Shown here: positions 49,549 to 58,997 of the stretch, in pieces
Position numbering within the stretch: position 1 is the first letter of the stretch
Layout: each line of letters opens with the position of its first letter
From: Corynebacterium atypicum
GTDB lineage: Bacteria; Actinomycetota; Actinomycetes; Mycobacteriales; Mycobacteriaceae
DNA length: 64,000 nt
Assembly: GCF_000732945.1 (NCBI RefSeq)
Contig: NZ_CP008944.1
Location: 372,001-436,000, forward strand
Direction of reading: 5' to 3'
The notes under the pieces: generated by a model
What the model was told of the DNA's origin: nothing
What the model saw: the letters and a program-made list of their open reading frames with translations, nothing else
Database searches by the model: none
Translations under genes and position numbers: made by a program

Positions 49549-49554
49549 CGCACA

Positions 49555-49971
49555 ATGCTTATTCCCAAGCGCGTTAAGTACCGCCGCCAGCACCGGCCGG
49601 GTCGTTCCGGCGTGTCCAAGGGCGGCAACCGCGTGACCTTCGGCGACTACGCGATCCAGGCGCTGGAGCCGGCGTACATCACGAACCGTCAGATCGAGGC
49701 CGCGCGTATCGCTATCAACCGCCACATCAAGCGTGGCGGCAAGGTCTGGATTAACATTTTCCCGGACCGTCCGCTGACTCAGAAGCCGCTCGGCGTGCGC
49801 ATGGGTTCCGGTAAGGGCCCCGTGGAGAAGTGGGTGGCTAACGTCAAGCCGGGACGCATCCTCTTCGAGATGAGCTACCCGAACGAGGAGACTGCGCTCG
49901 AGGCTCTGCGCCGTGCTGGCCAGAAGCTGCCGTGCAAGGTCCGCATCATCAAGAAGGAGGACCAGTTCTAA
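49555..49971 (+). CDS. rplP: 50S ribosomal protein L16
   Basis: 138 residues: [57 protein letters not shown] in parts, and [23 protein letters not shown]. It shapes the A-site and 5S rRNA region. ATG 49555 six bases after rpsC. Confidence 0.96.
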   Translation: MLIPKRVKYRRQHRPGRSGVSKGGNRVTFGDYAIQALEPAYITNRQIEAARIAINRHIKRGGKVWINIFPDRPLTQKPLGVRMGSGKGPVEKWVANVKPGRILFEMSYPNEETALEALRRAGQKLPCKVRIIKKEDQF

Positions 49972-50204
49972 TGGCTACCGGTACCCCCGCCCATGAGTTC
50001 CGGGCCCTCACCGGTTCGGAGCTGACCGAGCGCCTGTCCGAGGCTAAGGAAGAGCTGTTCAACCTGCGCTTCCAGGCCGCGACCGGCCAGCTGACCAACA
50101 ACCGCCGTCTGCGTACCGTCAAGCGTGACATCGCCCGCATCTACACGGTTATCCGTGAGCGTGAGCTGGGCCTGTCCGAGGTGCCGGGTGACAAGGAGGC
50201 TTAA
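49971..50204 (+). CDS. rpmC: 50S ribosomal protein L29
   Basis: 77 residues: [56 protein letters not shown] (helical hairpin of the family, quoted here in part). ATG 49971 shares its A with the rplP stop (TAATG). A frame starting at 49932 inside rplP is rejected. Confidence 0.93.
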   Translation: MATGTPAHEFRALTGSELTERLSEAKEELFNLRFQAATGQLTNNRRLRTVKRDIARIYTVIRERELGLSEVPGDKEA

Positions 50205-50213
50205 AGGCTAATC

Positions 50214-50504
50214 ATGACTGAGAACATTGCCCAGCAGGTCTCGGACGACGTCGAGAAGAGTCGCCAGAAGCGTCGCATCGGTTACGTCGTTTCGGACAAG
50301 ATGCAGAAGACGATCGTGGTTGAGGTCGAGGACCGTAAGCAGCACGCGCTGTACGGCAAGATCATGCGCACGACGTCGCGGATCAAGGCTCACGATGAGA
50401 ACGAGGAAGCCGGCGTCGGTGACCGCGTGCTGATCGAGGAGACCCGACCGCTGTCGAAGAACAAGCACTACCGCCTCGTCGAGATTGTCGAGAAGGCGAA
50501 GTAA
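50214..50504 (+). CDS. rpsQ: 30S ribosomal protein S17
   Basis: 96 residues: [67 protein letters not shown], the complete OB-fold S17. It ends the operon: rplN does not follow, as is usual in corynebacteria where the S10 cluster is split here. Confidence 0.95.
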   Translation: MTENIAQQVSDDVEKSRQKRRIGYVVSDKMQKTIVVEVEDRKQHALYGKIMRTTSRIKAHDENEEAGVGDRVLIEETRPLSKNKHYRLVEIVEKAK

Positions 50505-50520
50505 GCCTGTTCGGCAGTAA

Positions 50521-50554
50521 ACGCCCCAACACCAATCGGATGTTGGGGCGTTTC
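50521..50554 (+). terminator. Terminator after rpsQ
   Basis: Perfect 11-bp stem ACGCCCCAACA/TGTTGGGGCGT (50521-50531 with 50541-50551), nine-base loop, short TTT tail. Confidence 0.75.
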
Positions 50555-50762
50555 GCTATGCCTAGCAAACTCATCTGCCGAAAGCGACACGCCTGAGGTG
50601 TGCTCCCAGCCGGTTGACGGCGCCATGGCCGCGCCCGGTCATTGGGACGGCCGCAGGCCGGCGCGGTGGAATGCCGGTCATTGGGGGTAGTACATATCTG
50701 CCTGGAAAATTTAGGGGGATCCCCTGAGGCAATCGCACAGCTGAGGCTGTAACCTCACGCAA

Positions 50763-52028
50763 GTGAGTAAAAAACTGCCTTCGCTCAAGAAGCGAACCTG
50801 GATCATCATTGCGATCCTCGTAGTGCTGGTGGTCATCGTCGGCGGCTGCTATGCCGTGGCGTTTTCCGGCAAACGGGAGATCCCCGCTTCCGATGTCGCT
50901 CAGGTGACCCGCCAAGACATGGAGTCTCGGGTCGCGGTCACCGGCACCGTGGAGCCGCGTGACGTTACCAACGTGACGACCCGCCTGCCCGGGATCATCA
51001 ACCGGGTACACGTGCGTGCCGGCGACCCGGTCCAGGAAGGGCAGGTGATCGCCGAGGTGGACACGACTGAGCTGGAGCGCCAGCTCAGTGCCGCGCGGAC
51101 TGATCTTGCGAACGCCGAGCAGGCCGGGGCGAACCAGGTGCAGCTTGCGCAGTCGCAGGCGTCCGGTGAGGAGGCAGGCCAGGACCAGCAAGCCGCGCTG
51201 GCTAGCGCGCAGGCGAGCGCAGCGGCCAGCAAGCAGAGCTTGCGCAACCAGATTACGAATCTGCAGAACGATATCTACTCCGCTACGCTGCGCGCCCCCC
51301 GCGACGGCGTCGTGGTGGGCGTGGGAGCCCGCGAGGGCGCCCCGGCCGGCGGCCCGGTTGCCGTCATCGGCGATCCGGCGCAGCTGGTGCTGCGCGCGAC
51401 GGTCAACGAGGCCGATGCCGGCAAGGTGAAGAATGGCAACGAGGTCACGTTCAACACGCCGTCGACCGGGGACCGCGAGTTCAAGGGTACGGTGACCCAC
51501 GTATCCTCCGTCGCCGGCGGCGAGGCGTCTGCGGATCCCGGGGCGGCGGCTGCTGCCGCTGGAGGCTCCGCCAAGCCTGTGTTCAGCGTTGAAATTGAGG
51601 TCAACGGAGACACCGAGGGGCTAAAGATCGGCTCCTCGGCTCGTGCCCGCATTCGCGTCGCCCACGAGGAGCAGACCCTCGTGATGCCTCGGGAGGCGAT
51701 TTATGAGACCGCGACGGGCAAGCCGTCCGTCTTGGTGCTGCGCCCCGCGAATAACGAGGCCTCGGCCGAGAACGACACCGCGCCGCAAGCCGATAAGAAG
51801 GCAGACGACGCCAAGGCGCCCTTGTCCGGGGACTTCATCGTCGAAGAACAGCAGGTTACCGCGGGCCTGGTCACCGACTTCCAGGTCGAGGTGACCAAGG
51901 GTATTAAGGAGGGCGACCGGGTCATCACGAAGGCGAGCGAGTATCACGACGCCGTGGGGCAGCTCGTCGGCATCGCTGACCGCGTTTCCCAGGCCTCGGT
52001 CCAGTCTGCCGCGGGCGCGAAAGGCTAG
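50763..52028 (+). CDS. Efflux periplasmic/extracytoplasmic adaptor subunit (MacA/HlyD family)
   Basis: 421 residues. The N-terminal membrane helix is TWIIIAILVVLVVIVGGCYAVAF (about 11-33). Then come the lipoyl half-motif GTVEPRDVTNVTTRLPGIINRVHVRAGDPVQEGQVIAEVD, a coiled-coil (about 100-165, Gln/Ala-rich), the second lipoyl half LRAPRDGVVVGVGAREGAP and beta-barrel domains. It probably links the ABC pump encoded by the next two genes to its substrate; in a Gram-positive envelope with a mycomembrane the adaptor's partner is uncertain. GTG 50763. Substrate unknown. Confidence 0.82.
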   Translation: MSKKLPSLKKRTWIIIAILVVLVVIVGGCYAVAFSGKREIPASDVAQVTRQDMESRVAVTGTVEPRDVTNVTTRLPGIINRVHVRAGDPVQEGQVIAEVDTTELERQLSAARTDLANAEQAGANQVQLAQSQASGEEAGQDQQAALASAQASAAASKQSLRNQITNLQNDIYSATLRAPRDGVVVGVGAREGAPAGGPVAVIGDPAQLVLRATVNEADAGKVKNGNEVTFNTPSTGDREFKGTVTHVSSVAGGEASADPGAAAAAAGGSAKPVFSVEIEVNGDTEGLKIGSSARARIRVAHEEQTLVMPREAIYETATGKPSVLVLRPANNEASAENDTAPQADKKADDAKAPLSGDFIVEEQQVTAGLVTDFQVEVTKGIKEGDRVITKASEYHDAVGQLVGIADRVSQASVQSAAGAKG

Positions 52029-52033
52029 CCGCT

Positions 52034-52828
52034 GTGGAAGAGCAACCACGTTCGCACGGCTCCCACGCGCTCTCTGCAGAATCGGAAGTCTCGGAGGAGG
52101 CGACGCAGGTGCTGCCCGCCGCGTCCGAAGCCGAAACCACCGCCCTGGGCGACGCGCCAGCGCTGATCGACATGCGCGGCATCGTCAAGCGCTTTAACCA
52201 GGGGCAAGAGGCCGAGATAACGGTCCTGCACGGCTGTGATCTCCAGGTGTACCCCGGGGAGTTCGTGTCGGTTGTGGGCAGTTCCGGATCGGGCAAGTCC
52301 ACCCTGATGAACATCATCGGCTTGCTCGACAGGCCCACCGAGGGCACTTACACGCTGGGCGGAGTGGACGTTCTCGACGCCGACGACGACAAGCTCGCCG
52401 GGTTCCGCAGCCAGCAGATCGGCTTTGTCTTCCAGAGCTTTAACCTCATCGGCAGGCTCGACGCGCAGCAGAACGTCGAGATGCCGATGATGTACGCCGG
52501 TGTGCCCCCGAAGCAGCGGCACGAGCGCGCCCGTGAGCTGCTTGCGGCAGTCGACATGTTGGAGCGTGCCGAGCACTTGCCCAGCGAGCTCTCCGGCGGG
52601 CAGAAGCAGCGCGTGGCCATTGCCCGCGCGCTGGCCAACGACCCGGCGTTGCTGCTTGCCGACGAGCCCACTGGCGCTCTCGACTCCGTGACGGGGCGCA
52701 CCGTGATGGACTTGTTCCACCGGCTGCACAAGGACCTCCACATGACCATCGTTTTTATTACTCACAACCCGGAGCTGGCCGCTGAGACAGACCGGGTGCT
52801 CACGATGTCCGATGGGGTGATCGAGTGA
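52034..52828 (+). CDS. ABC transporter ATP-binding protein (MacB/LolD type)
   Basis: 264 residues with a hydrophilic N-terminus of about 45 residues. Walker A is VVGSSGSGKSTLMNIIGLLDRPTEG, Q-loop FVFQSFNLIGRLDAQQNVEMP, signature ELSGGQKQRVAIARALAND, Walker B LLLADEPTGALDS, and the switch His in FITHNPELA. The S-x-N-I-I-G-L-L-D-R-P-T pattern is typical of MacB/FtsE-type ATPases. Start GTG five bases after the adaptor gene; the end overlaps the permease by four bases. Confidence 0.9.
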   Translation: MEEQPRSHGSHALSAESEVSEEATQVLPAASEAETTALGDAPALIDMRGIVKRFNQGQEAEITVLHGCDLQVYPGEFVSVVGSSGSGKSTLMNIIGLLDRPTEGTYTLGGVDVLDADDDKLAGFRSQQIGFVFQSFNLIGRLDAQQNVEMPMMYAGVPPKQRHERARELLAAVDMLERAEHLPSELSGGQKQRVAIARALANDPALLLADEPTGALDSVTGRTVMDLFHRLHKDLHMTIVFITHNPELAAETDRVLTMSDGVIE

Positions 52829-54180
52829 GCATCGGCGAATCGATCAAACTCGCGCTGACCAGCCTGCGCACCAACAAGATGCGCTCGATGCTCACGCTGC
52901 TCGGCGTGATCATCGGTATCGCGGCGGTCATCGCGATCCTCACCCTGGGCAAGTCGCTGCAGGTGCAGACGAACAGTTCGTTGGATGACTTCGGCGTCAA
53001 CGACGTCACGGTGCAGGTGCAGCCGCGCCCAGTGGACAGGGAGGCGGAGGAGACCGGCGCGTCGGTCTCGGTCGGCCCGGCCGACGAGTCGGATGGCCCG
53101 GAGGGCGCCAGCGCGGAGACTATCACCTCCGGTCCGGTTGACCCGGACTCCATGATCACCCCAGAAATGGTCGACGATCTGCGATCCCGCTTCGGCGACC
53201 GCATTGAAGGCGTGGCTATCTCGCAGTCGGCGCCCGGGACCGCCCAGCTGGAGCGCGGGTTTAACCACGCGAAGTCGGAGGTGCGCCTGGTCAACCAGGA
53301 CGTGATGGGCTTGGAGAAGCTCCAGCCCGCGGCCGGCCGGTTGATCACCCGCGAGGATATCGACGGCCAGCGACCCGTCGCGGTGCTGGCGCAGGACATG
53401 GTGGACAAGCTCTTCGCCGGTGACGCCCAGGCGGCGCTTGGCCAGGAGCTCGATATGACGATCAATGACCAGTTTCTGACGCTCTCGGTGGTCGGGGTCT
53501 ATGAGTCCACGGCCTCGGATGGGTTGCTGACGGCCCAGTCTGATAGCGACCTTTTCCTGCCGATCACGCTGAGCTCGCAGCTCGTCGATCCCGGTTTGCC
53601 GCAGGCCGCGCACATCACCACCGACGGCTCGGTGCCGGCGATGCGGGTGCGCGCCAAGGAAGGCGTCGATGGCGAGCGCCTGGGCCAAGACGTGCAAGCC
53701 TGGCTCGACGCGCGCTACGCGGATAACACGCGGTTCAGGGGCAAAGTCCTGGACCTGAAAAAGGAGGTGGAAAGCCTTAATGACTTGATGGCGACGATGA
53801 GCATGGCGCTTTCGGCCATCGGCGGGATCTCGCTGCTCGTCGGCGGCATCGGCGTGATGAACATCATGCTGATCACCGTCACCGAGCGCACCCGAGAGAT
53901 CGGTGTGCGCAAGGCCCTGGGCGCCCGACGCCGCGATATCCGCGTGCAGTTCATCGTGGAGGCCATGATCGTCTGCCTGATCGGCGGGCTGCTCGGGGTG
54001 CTCATCGGCGGCGTGGCCGGCATGGCGGGAGCCTCGGCGCTGGGTACCCTCGTGTTCCCGCCGCTGTCCGGCGTCCTGGTCTCCCTGCTGTTCGCCATGG
54101 CCGTCGGGCTCTTTTTCGGCTACTATCCGGCCGGCAAGGCGGCCAAGCTCGATCCCATCGAGGCTCTGCGGTACGAGTAG
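52825..54180 (+). CDS. ABC transporter permease (MacB family)
   Basis: 451 residues: helix 1 near the N-terminus (MRSMLTLLGVIIGIAAVIAILTLG), a large extracytoplasmic MacB_PCD domain (about 45-325), then the FtsX-like three-helix block GGISLLVGGIGVMNIMLITVTERTREIGVRKALGARRRDI to the end, GYYPAGKAAKLDPIEALRYE. It works with the ATPase and adaptor just upstream as a mechanotransmission exporter, possibly of peptides, lipids or drugs. GTG start overlaps the ATPase stop. Confidence 0.9.
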   Translation: MSIGESIKLALTSLRTNKMRSMLTLLGVIIGIAAVIAILTLGKSLQVQTNSSLDDFGVNDVTVQVQPRPVDREAEETGASVSVGPADESDGPEGASAETITSGPVDPDSMITPEMVDDLRSRFGDRIEGVAISQSAPGTAQLERGFNHAKSEVRLVNQDVMGLEKLQPAAGRLITREDIDGQRPVAVLAQDMVDKLFAGDAQAALGQELDMTINDQFLTLSVVGVYESTASDGLLTAQSDSDLFLPITLSSQLVDPGLPQAAHITTDGSVPAMRVRAKEGVDGERLGQDVQAWLDARYADNTRFRGKVLDLKKEVESLNDLMATMSMALSAIGGISLLVGGIGVMNIMLITVTERTREIGVRKALGARRRDIRVQFIVEAMIVCLIGGLLGVLIGGVAGMAGASALGTLVFPPLSGVLVSLLFAMAVGLFFGYYPAGKAAKLDPIEALRYE

Positions 54181-54183
54181 CGG

Positions 54184-54209
54184 GCCGGCTGGCCCAAGGC
54201 CTAGCCGGC
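54184..54209. terminator. Bidirectional hairpin between macB-like permease and fructokinase
   Basis: GCCGGCTGGCC (54184-54194) pairs with GGCCTAGCCGGC (54198-54209) with one bulged T. It contains the fructokinase stop codon. No long T run either way, so its strength is uncertain. Confidence 0.45.
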
Positions 54210-55091
54210 GGCGTCTAGCTCGGCCGCGGTCGGCGGCTGGGCGCCCGTGCGCGAACAGGTGATCGCGGCCGCCCGGGCGGCGCGGGCGAGGATCTCCTCC
54301 CACGCCACTGACCCAAGCGATGCGAGATCGTCAACGTGCACATCGCGCCGGTCAAGCTCGGCGAGCAGCGTGCCCATCACGGTGTCGCCGGCGCCGATCG
54401 TGTCCGCGACCTCGGTGCGCACCGCAGGCACCGTCACCTCTGCGGTGCCGATGACGGCCGTGATGCCGGCCGCGCCGTCGGTAATAACGATCGCTTGCGG
54501 CCCGCACGCGGTGAGCCGGTCGAGCCCGCCGAAAAAGTCGACCTCCTCGCGAGACAGCTTGACCAGGTGAGTGCTCTCCATAAGCCCGACTAGTCGATCG
54601 CGGTGTTCGGGGGTGGCGAAGGCCGGCCGGATGTTCGGATCGAGTGCTACCAGCCGCCCAGCCGCGGCGTGCGCCCGCAGCACCTCACCGTAGCGGGAGG
54701 CGCCGGGCTCCCAGGCCAGTGAGCAGGTGCCAAAGCACGCGATATCGGTGGGCGCGGCGGTGGGGTGGACGAAGCGGTCGGCGGTGGATTGGTTGTAGAA
54801 CGTGTACGTCGCCGACCCGTCGGCCTGCAGGGAGGTAACGGCCAACGTGCTGGGCTCTGGTCCACGCTGAAGGCCGGTGATGTCCACTCCTTCTGCGCTG
54901 AGCCGCCCGGCAAGTTCCTGGCCAAACGGGTCTTGGGATAGCCGGGATTGGAAGGCCACCGGGCGGTTCTGTCGGGCGACGACGATGGCCACGTTGAAGG
55001 GCCCGCCGCCGAGCGCCGGAACGAGTGGGGCCATGGGGGAGGAGTACTGGGGAACGAGATCGATGAGCCCCTCGCCATATACAGTGATCAT
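54201..55091 (-). CDS. scrK: PfkB-family carbohydrate kinase, probably fructokinase
   Basis: 296 residues: ALGGGPFNVAIVVARQN (substrate-site GG and N), SQDPFGQELAGRLSAEGVD, and the C-terminal anion-hole/catalytic motif ADTIGAGDTVMGTLLAEL with the base Asp. I chose ATG 55091 (MITVYGEGLIDLVPQ), since a 29-residue upstream extension to 55178 lies in the promoter region. Next to sucrose hydrolase and sucrose PTS genes it most likely phosphorylates the fructose released from sucrose-6-phosphate. It is intact, unlike its two neighbours. Confidence 0.85.
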   Translation of the reverse strand: MITVYGEGLIDLVPQYSSPMAPLVPALGGGPFNVAIVVARQNRPVAFQSRLSQDPFGQELAGRLSAEGVDITGLQRGPEPSTLAVTSLQADGSATYTFYNQSTADRFVHPTAAPTDIACFGTCSLAWEPGASRYGEVLRAHAAAGRLVALDPNIRPAFATPEHRDRLVGLMESTHLVKLSREEVDFFGGLDRLTACGPQAIVITDGAAGITAVIGTAEVTVPAVRTEVADTIGAGDTVMGTLLAELDRRDVHVDDLASLGSVAWEEILARAARAAAITCSRTGAQPPTAAELDAAG

Positions 55092-55141
55092 GCTTTTCGA
55101 GGGTACCCCGGGGCAGGCAGTGGATATGGTGAGACGCAACG

Positions 55142-55170
55142 TTGGGCAGACTTGAGAAAACCTGTATATC
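55142..55170 (+). promoter_or_regulatory. Candidate promoter of the sucrose genes
   Basis: TTGGGC (55142-55147), 17-base spacer, TATATC (55165-55170); transcript start near 55177, 55 bases before the GTG of the hydrolase. It lies in the divergent gap with fructokinase. Confidence 0.45.
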
Positions 55171-55231
55171 GGCGACAAAAAACTGTGAGAAAAATAGATT
55201 TAGCTTTCCTGGGCGGGTAAAATTCTTTAAG

Positions 55232-56763
55232 GTGAGCGCCTATTTACGACCCCTCGCTCCGCGTCCTGCGTGCCATATCACGCCCCCGGTGGGGCGCCTT
55301 AACGATCCGAACGGCATGTTTCTCGATACCGCTGGCCTGCACGTGTTCTACCAGCACGATCCAGTCTTTCCAGCCAGTCCGAAGCGGACCGGTTGGGGGC
55401 ACGCGCTGGTAAACCTGTCCTCCGGGACGTCCCGCCACTTCCCGGACGCGCTATATCCGTCGCGCCCGGAAGACCGCGGTGCTATTCCGGGAGCGCGGTG
55501 CGCGACGCTCAGGGGCGAATTCGCCTGTTTTATACCGGCAACCGCAAGGAGCCGACGGGGTACAGGGGCACGCGGCGTATCCCCTCAATCAACCAGGTTT
55601 TTGTTGCGAACCCCGGTGGCGAGCACGGTGGTTTCTATCGAAAAGACTCGAGTAACCCGCTGGTCTCCGGTGCGCCGCCCGGATTTACCGGGCACGTTCG
55701 TGATCCCCAGATCACGAGGCGCGGCGAGCGTTGGCTGATGGTGCTCGGCGCCCAGCGAGAAGACCGCACGGCGGCGGTAGTGACCTATCTGTCTTCGGAC
55801 CTAGACCATTGGGAGTTCTCTGGGGAGTTGGGGATCGATGCGGCTGCGGCCGAACCGGGTTCGGCGCCAGTCGTGGTGCCTGGTGGCTATATGTGGGAGT
55901 GCCCGAACCTGATCGATATGGTCGACGAAGCGGACGGGAAAACTTATCAGGTGTTGATCCTGTGCCCGCAGGGGTTGGCTCGGATCGATGAGGAGAGCCC
56001 GGCAGGGAAGTGGCCGCTGACGCACTTCGCGAATTCGGACCAGTGCGGGTACCTCGTGGGCCGCCTCGAACTGGGTGTGGGTACAGCGCCGCTGTTCCGG
56101 GTGCTTCGGGGATTCAGCGAACTCGATTATGGGTACGAGTTTTATGCCCCGCAGGCTATCCCTGATTCCCTCGGGGGAGCGCTACTCGTTGCTTGGATGG
56201 GACTTCCGGGCAGCGACGCCGCCCCGTCGGTCGCTGATGGCTGGGTTCATATGCTCACCCTTCCCCGGCGCCTGCGCCTGGTCCATGGCCGTATCCTCCA
56301 GGAACCTGTAGTGGGTACAAATCACGGTGCGGTGGCCGCGGTAGAACCCCGTGCGGTGATGCGCGTGGACGTCGACTGCAGCTCGAATAGCGACGCGGAG
56401 CTGGTACTCAGCGATACCGCGGGAGTTCCGGCGCTCCGACTGAGCTGGCACGCGTCCGGCGAGGTCTTAAGTATCACACGTGCGCCTCAAGCTGGATCCT
56501 GCGCCGCGGCTGACGTGTGGGATCAGGCAGGCTCGGCTGAGAGGGAAGAAGGCAACCGGCCATCCACCGAGGCGCATGCCCAACGCGACAGGCTAGAACG
56601 CGGAGATACGCGTCGTATCGCGTCTTTTCCGGGCAGGCTGAGCATGCTTATCGACGGCCCGGCCATCGAAATCTTCGCCGGAAACGGGCAGGTGGCAGCC
56701 TCGGTGGTCGCATGGCCGAGCCCGGGAGCCGAGTGGGTTCGGCCGCGGGCCACGTATTTGTAG
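55232..56763 (+). pseudogene. scrB: Sucrose-6-phosphate hydrolase (GH32) with one frameshift
   Basis: From GTG 55232 the first frame gives the GH32 start: PPVGRLNDPNGMF (nucleophile Asp in NDPNG), VFYQHDP, GWGHA and ALYPSRPEDRG up to about 55480. Then the frame must shift: CYSGSAVRDAQGRIRLFYTGN, GHVRDPQITRRG (RDP, transition-state Asp), YMWECPNL (acid/base Glu of ECP) and DYGYEFYAPQAI follow in the other frame to TAG 56761-56763. Restoring one base near 55478-55480 rejoins them as EDRG-CYSG. The full protein would be about 510 residues. Either inactive in this strain or a read error. Confidence 0.88.
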
Positions 56764-56796
56764 CAAACACACCTCGACGGCAGAAAGGGCCGAACG

Positions 56797-58903
56797 GTGG
56801 ATTACCAGGAAGTAGCCAAGAGAGTACTGGCTAATATCGGCGGCGAGCAGAACATCGTCGCTGCTGCGCACTGCGCCACGCGTCTGCGCATGGTGCTTAA
56901 AGATGACGACAAGGTCGACCGGCAGGCCCTCGACGCCGACCCGGATCTGAAGGGAACCTTCGAATCCGGAGGCATGTTCCAGGTAATCGTCGGCCCCGGT
57001 GACGTGGACTACGTCTTCGACGAGTTGGACAAGCAGACCGCGAAGTCAATCGCCGTGTCTACAGAGGAGCTTAAGGACGTTGCGGCGCGCTCGGGTAACT
57101 GGTTTACCCGGGCGGTCAAGGTCTTGGCCGACATCTTTGTGCCGCTTATCCCGATCCTGGTCGGTGGCGGCTTGCTCATGGCGCTCAACAACGTCTTCAC
57201 AGCCCAGGGGGTATTTTCAGACGAGTCGCTCATTGAGATGGTGTCGGCGCTTGCCGATGTGTCGAGCTTGATCAACCTCCTGGCTAGCGCCCCGTTTGCC
57301 TTCTTGCCCGTATTGGTCGGCTTTACCGCAACGAAGCGGTTCGGTGGCAACGAGTTCTTGGGCGCAGGGATGGGCATGGCGATGGTCATGCCGGATTTGG
57401 TCAACGGCTACCAGGTAGCTGAGACGATGGCAGCAGGCGAGATGCCGTACTGGGACATCTTCGGGCTGAGCGTTGCGCAGGCGGGCTACCAGGGCACGGT
57501 ACTTCCGGTGCTGGTTATCGCCTGGATTCTGGCTACGATCGAGGAGTTTCTGCACAAGCACCTCAAGGGCACCGTGGATTTCCTCGTCACCCCAGTGCTT
57601 ACCCTGCTAGTCACAGGTTTTATCACCTTCATCGCCGTCGGGCCCATCATGCGTACCGCGGGCGATTGGCTGGGGGGAGGGACTGTCCTGGCTTTATGAG
57701 TTCGCGGGGCCCATCGGTGGTTTTGTTTTTGGCTTGGTCTACTCGCCGATTGTGATCACGGGGCTGCACCAGTCTTTCCCGCCGATCGAAATCCAGCTGT
57801 GGGCTACTGCTGGGGGCTCGTTCATCTTTGCTATTGCCTCGATGGCTAACATCGCTCAGGGCGCGGCCACTCTGGCCGTGTGGACGCTGGCGAAATCGGA
57901 AAAGCTCAAGGGTCTTGCTGGTGCGTCCGGTTTTTCGGCGATCTTCGGCATCACCGAGCCTGCGATCTTTGGCGTCAATCTCCGTCTGCGCTGGCCATTC
58001 TTTATTGGCATGGGGTGCGCCTCTCTTGGCGGCGCTTTGATCGCGTTCCTTGACGTCAAGGCGACAGCGCTGGGGGCTGCTGGCTTTATTGGTGTGGTAT
58101 CGATGCGCGCGGGGGACTGGGGCAAGTTCCTCTTCGCCGCGGTGGCGATCTTTGCAGTCTCGTTCGTGGTGAACTGGATTTACGGCAGGCGGCTGGTAAC
58201 CAAGAACGGTTCAATCGACCCGGACGCGGTCGCCGCGGCACCGGCGGCAGAAGACCCGGCACAGACCAAGGAGGTCGATGTTGCGACGCCTGCGGTTGTT
58301 GGCGCGGCCGGTAAGTCCGGTTCGACAGCGGCAGCCGGCGCCGTGGGCGGCGGGGCAGTGGCCTTGGCCACTGGAGCTCAGGTGGCCGGTATGCCGGTGC
58401 CCGCAGCTGAGGTGAGCTCGGTACTCAGCCCGCTGACCGGGGACGTGCTTGCCCTCGACCAGGTCTCTGATCTGATGTTCGCTGCCGGAAAGCTGGGGCA
58501 CGGCCTGGCCGTAGAGCCCACGGAGGGGGTGTTGCGGTCCCCTGTAGCTGGCAAGGTGGTGGTCACTTTCCCCTCTGGGCACGCCTATGCGGTGCGCACC
58601 ACAGGAGAGGATGGCACCCGTGTGGATGTGTTGATGCACATCGGTTTTGACACGGTGAATCTCAAGGGCGAGCATTTCACCTCGATGGTCAGTAAGGGCG
58701 ACGAGGTGGCTCAGGGAGACGTGCTTTGCCAGTTCGACATCGCCGCGATCAAGTCGGCAGGATACCCGGTGACCACTCCAGTGGTGGTCTCGAATACTAA
58801 GAAGGTCGGCCCGGTGTTACCGGCTTCTGGCTTGTACATCCCCGGTGCCGTGCGGGCCGGAGACCCCTTATTTAGTGTCGATCCGCCGGCGCCGAAGGAG
58901 TAG
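56797..58903 (+). pseudogene. ptsS: Sucrose PTS permease EIIBCA with a frameshift in a G6 run
   Basis: EIIB domain first (NIVAAAHCATRLRMVLKDDD with the phosphorylated Cys near residue 28), then EIIC helices (FVPLIPILVGGGLLMALNN, PVLVGFTATKRFGGNEFLGAGMGMAMVMP, VYSPIVITGLHQSFPP) and a C-terminal EIIA/Crr domain (GHGLAVEPTEGVLRSPVAGKV, VDVLMHIGFDTVNLKGEHF with the active His). The first frame runs into TGA at 57697-57699. The second is open from before 57734 to 58903. Removing one G from 57672-57677 joins them as GDWLGEGLSWLYEFAGPIGG. It is very like C. glutamicum PtsS in order and motifs. Phase variation, decay or sequencing error are all possible. Confidence 0.88.
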
Positions 58904-58997
58904 TTCTCCGCAGCCGCCACGCGCGATGGCGGCTGTGGAGCCTTCGGCGGCGAGCCAGGAAGGTCTAGCATGGCCTGCGGGACGCAGGAGGCGGGAC

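Noticed and set aside
55393..56763. Treating the second part of the GH32 frame as a complete separate gene starting at 55393
   Set aside because: Its first ~25 residues are out of frame nonsense and the NDPNG nucleophile lies in the other frame upstream, so it is one shifted gene.
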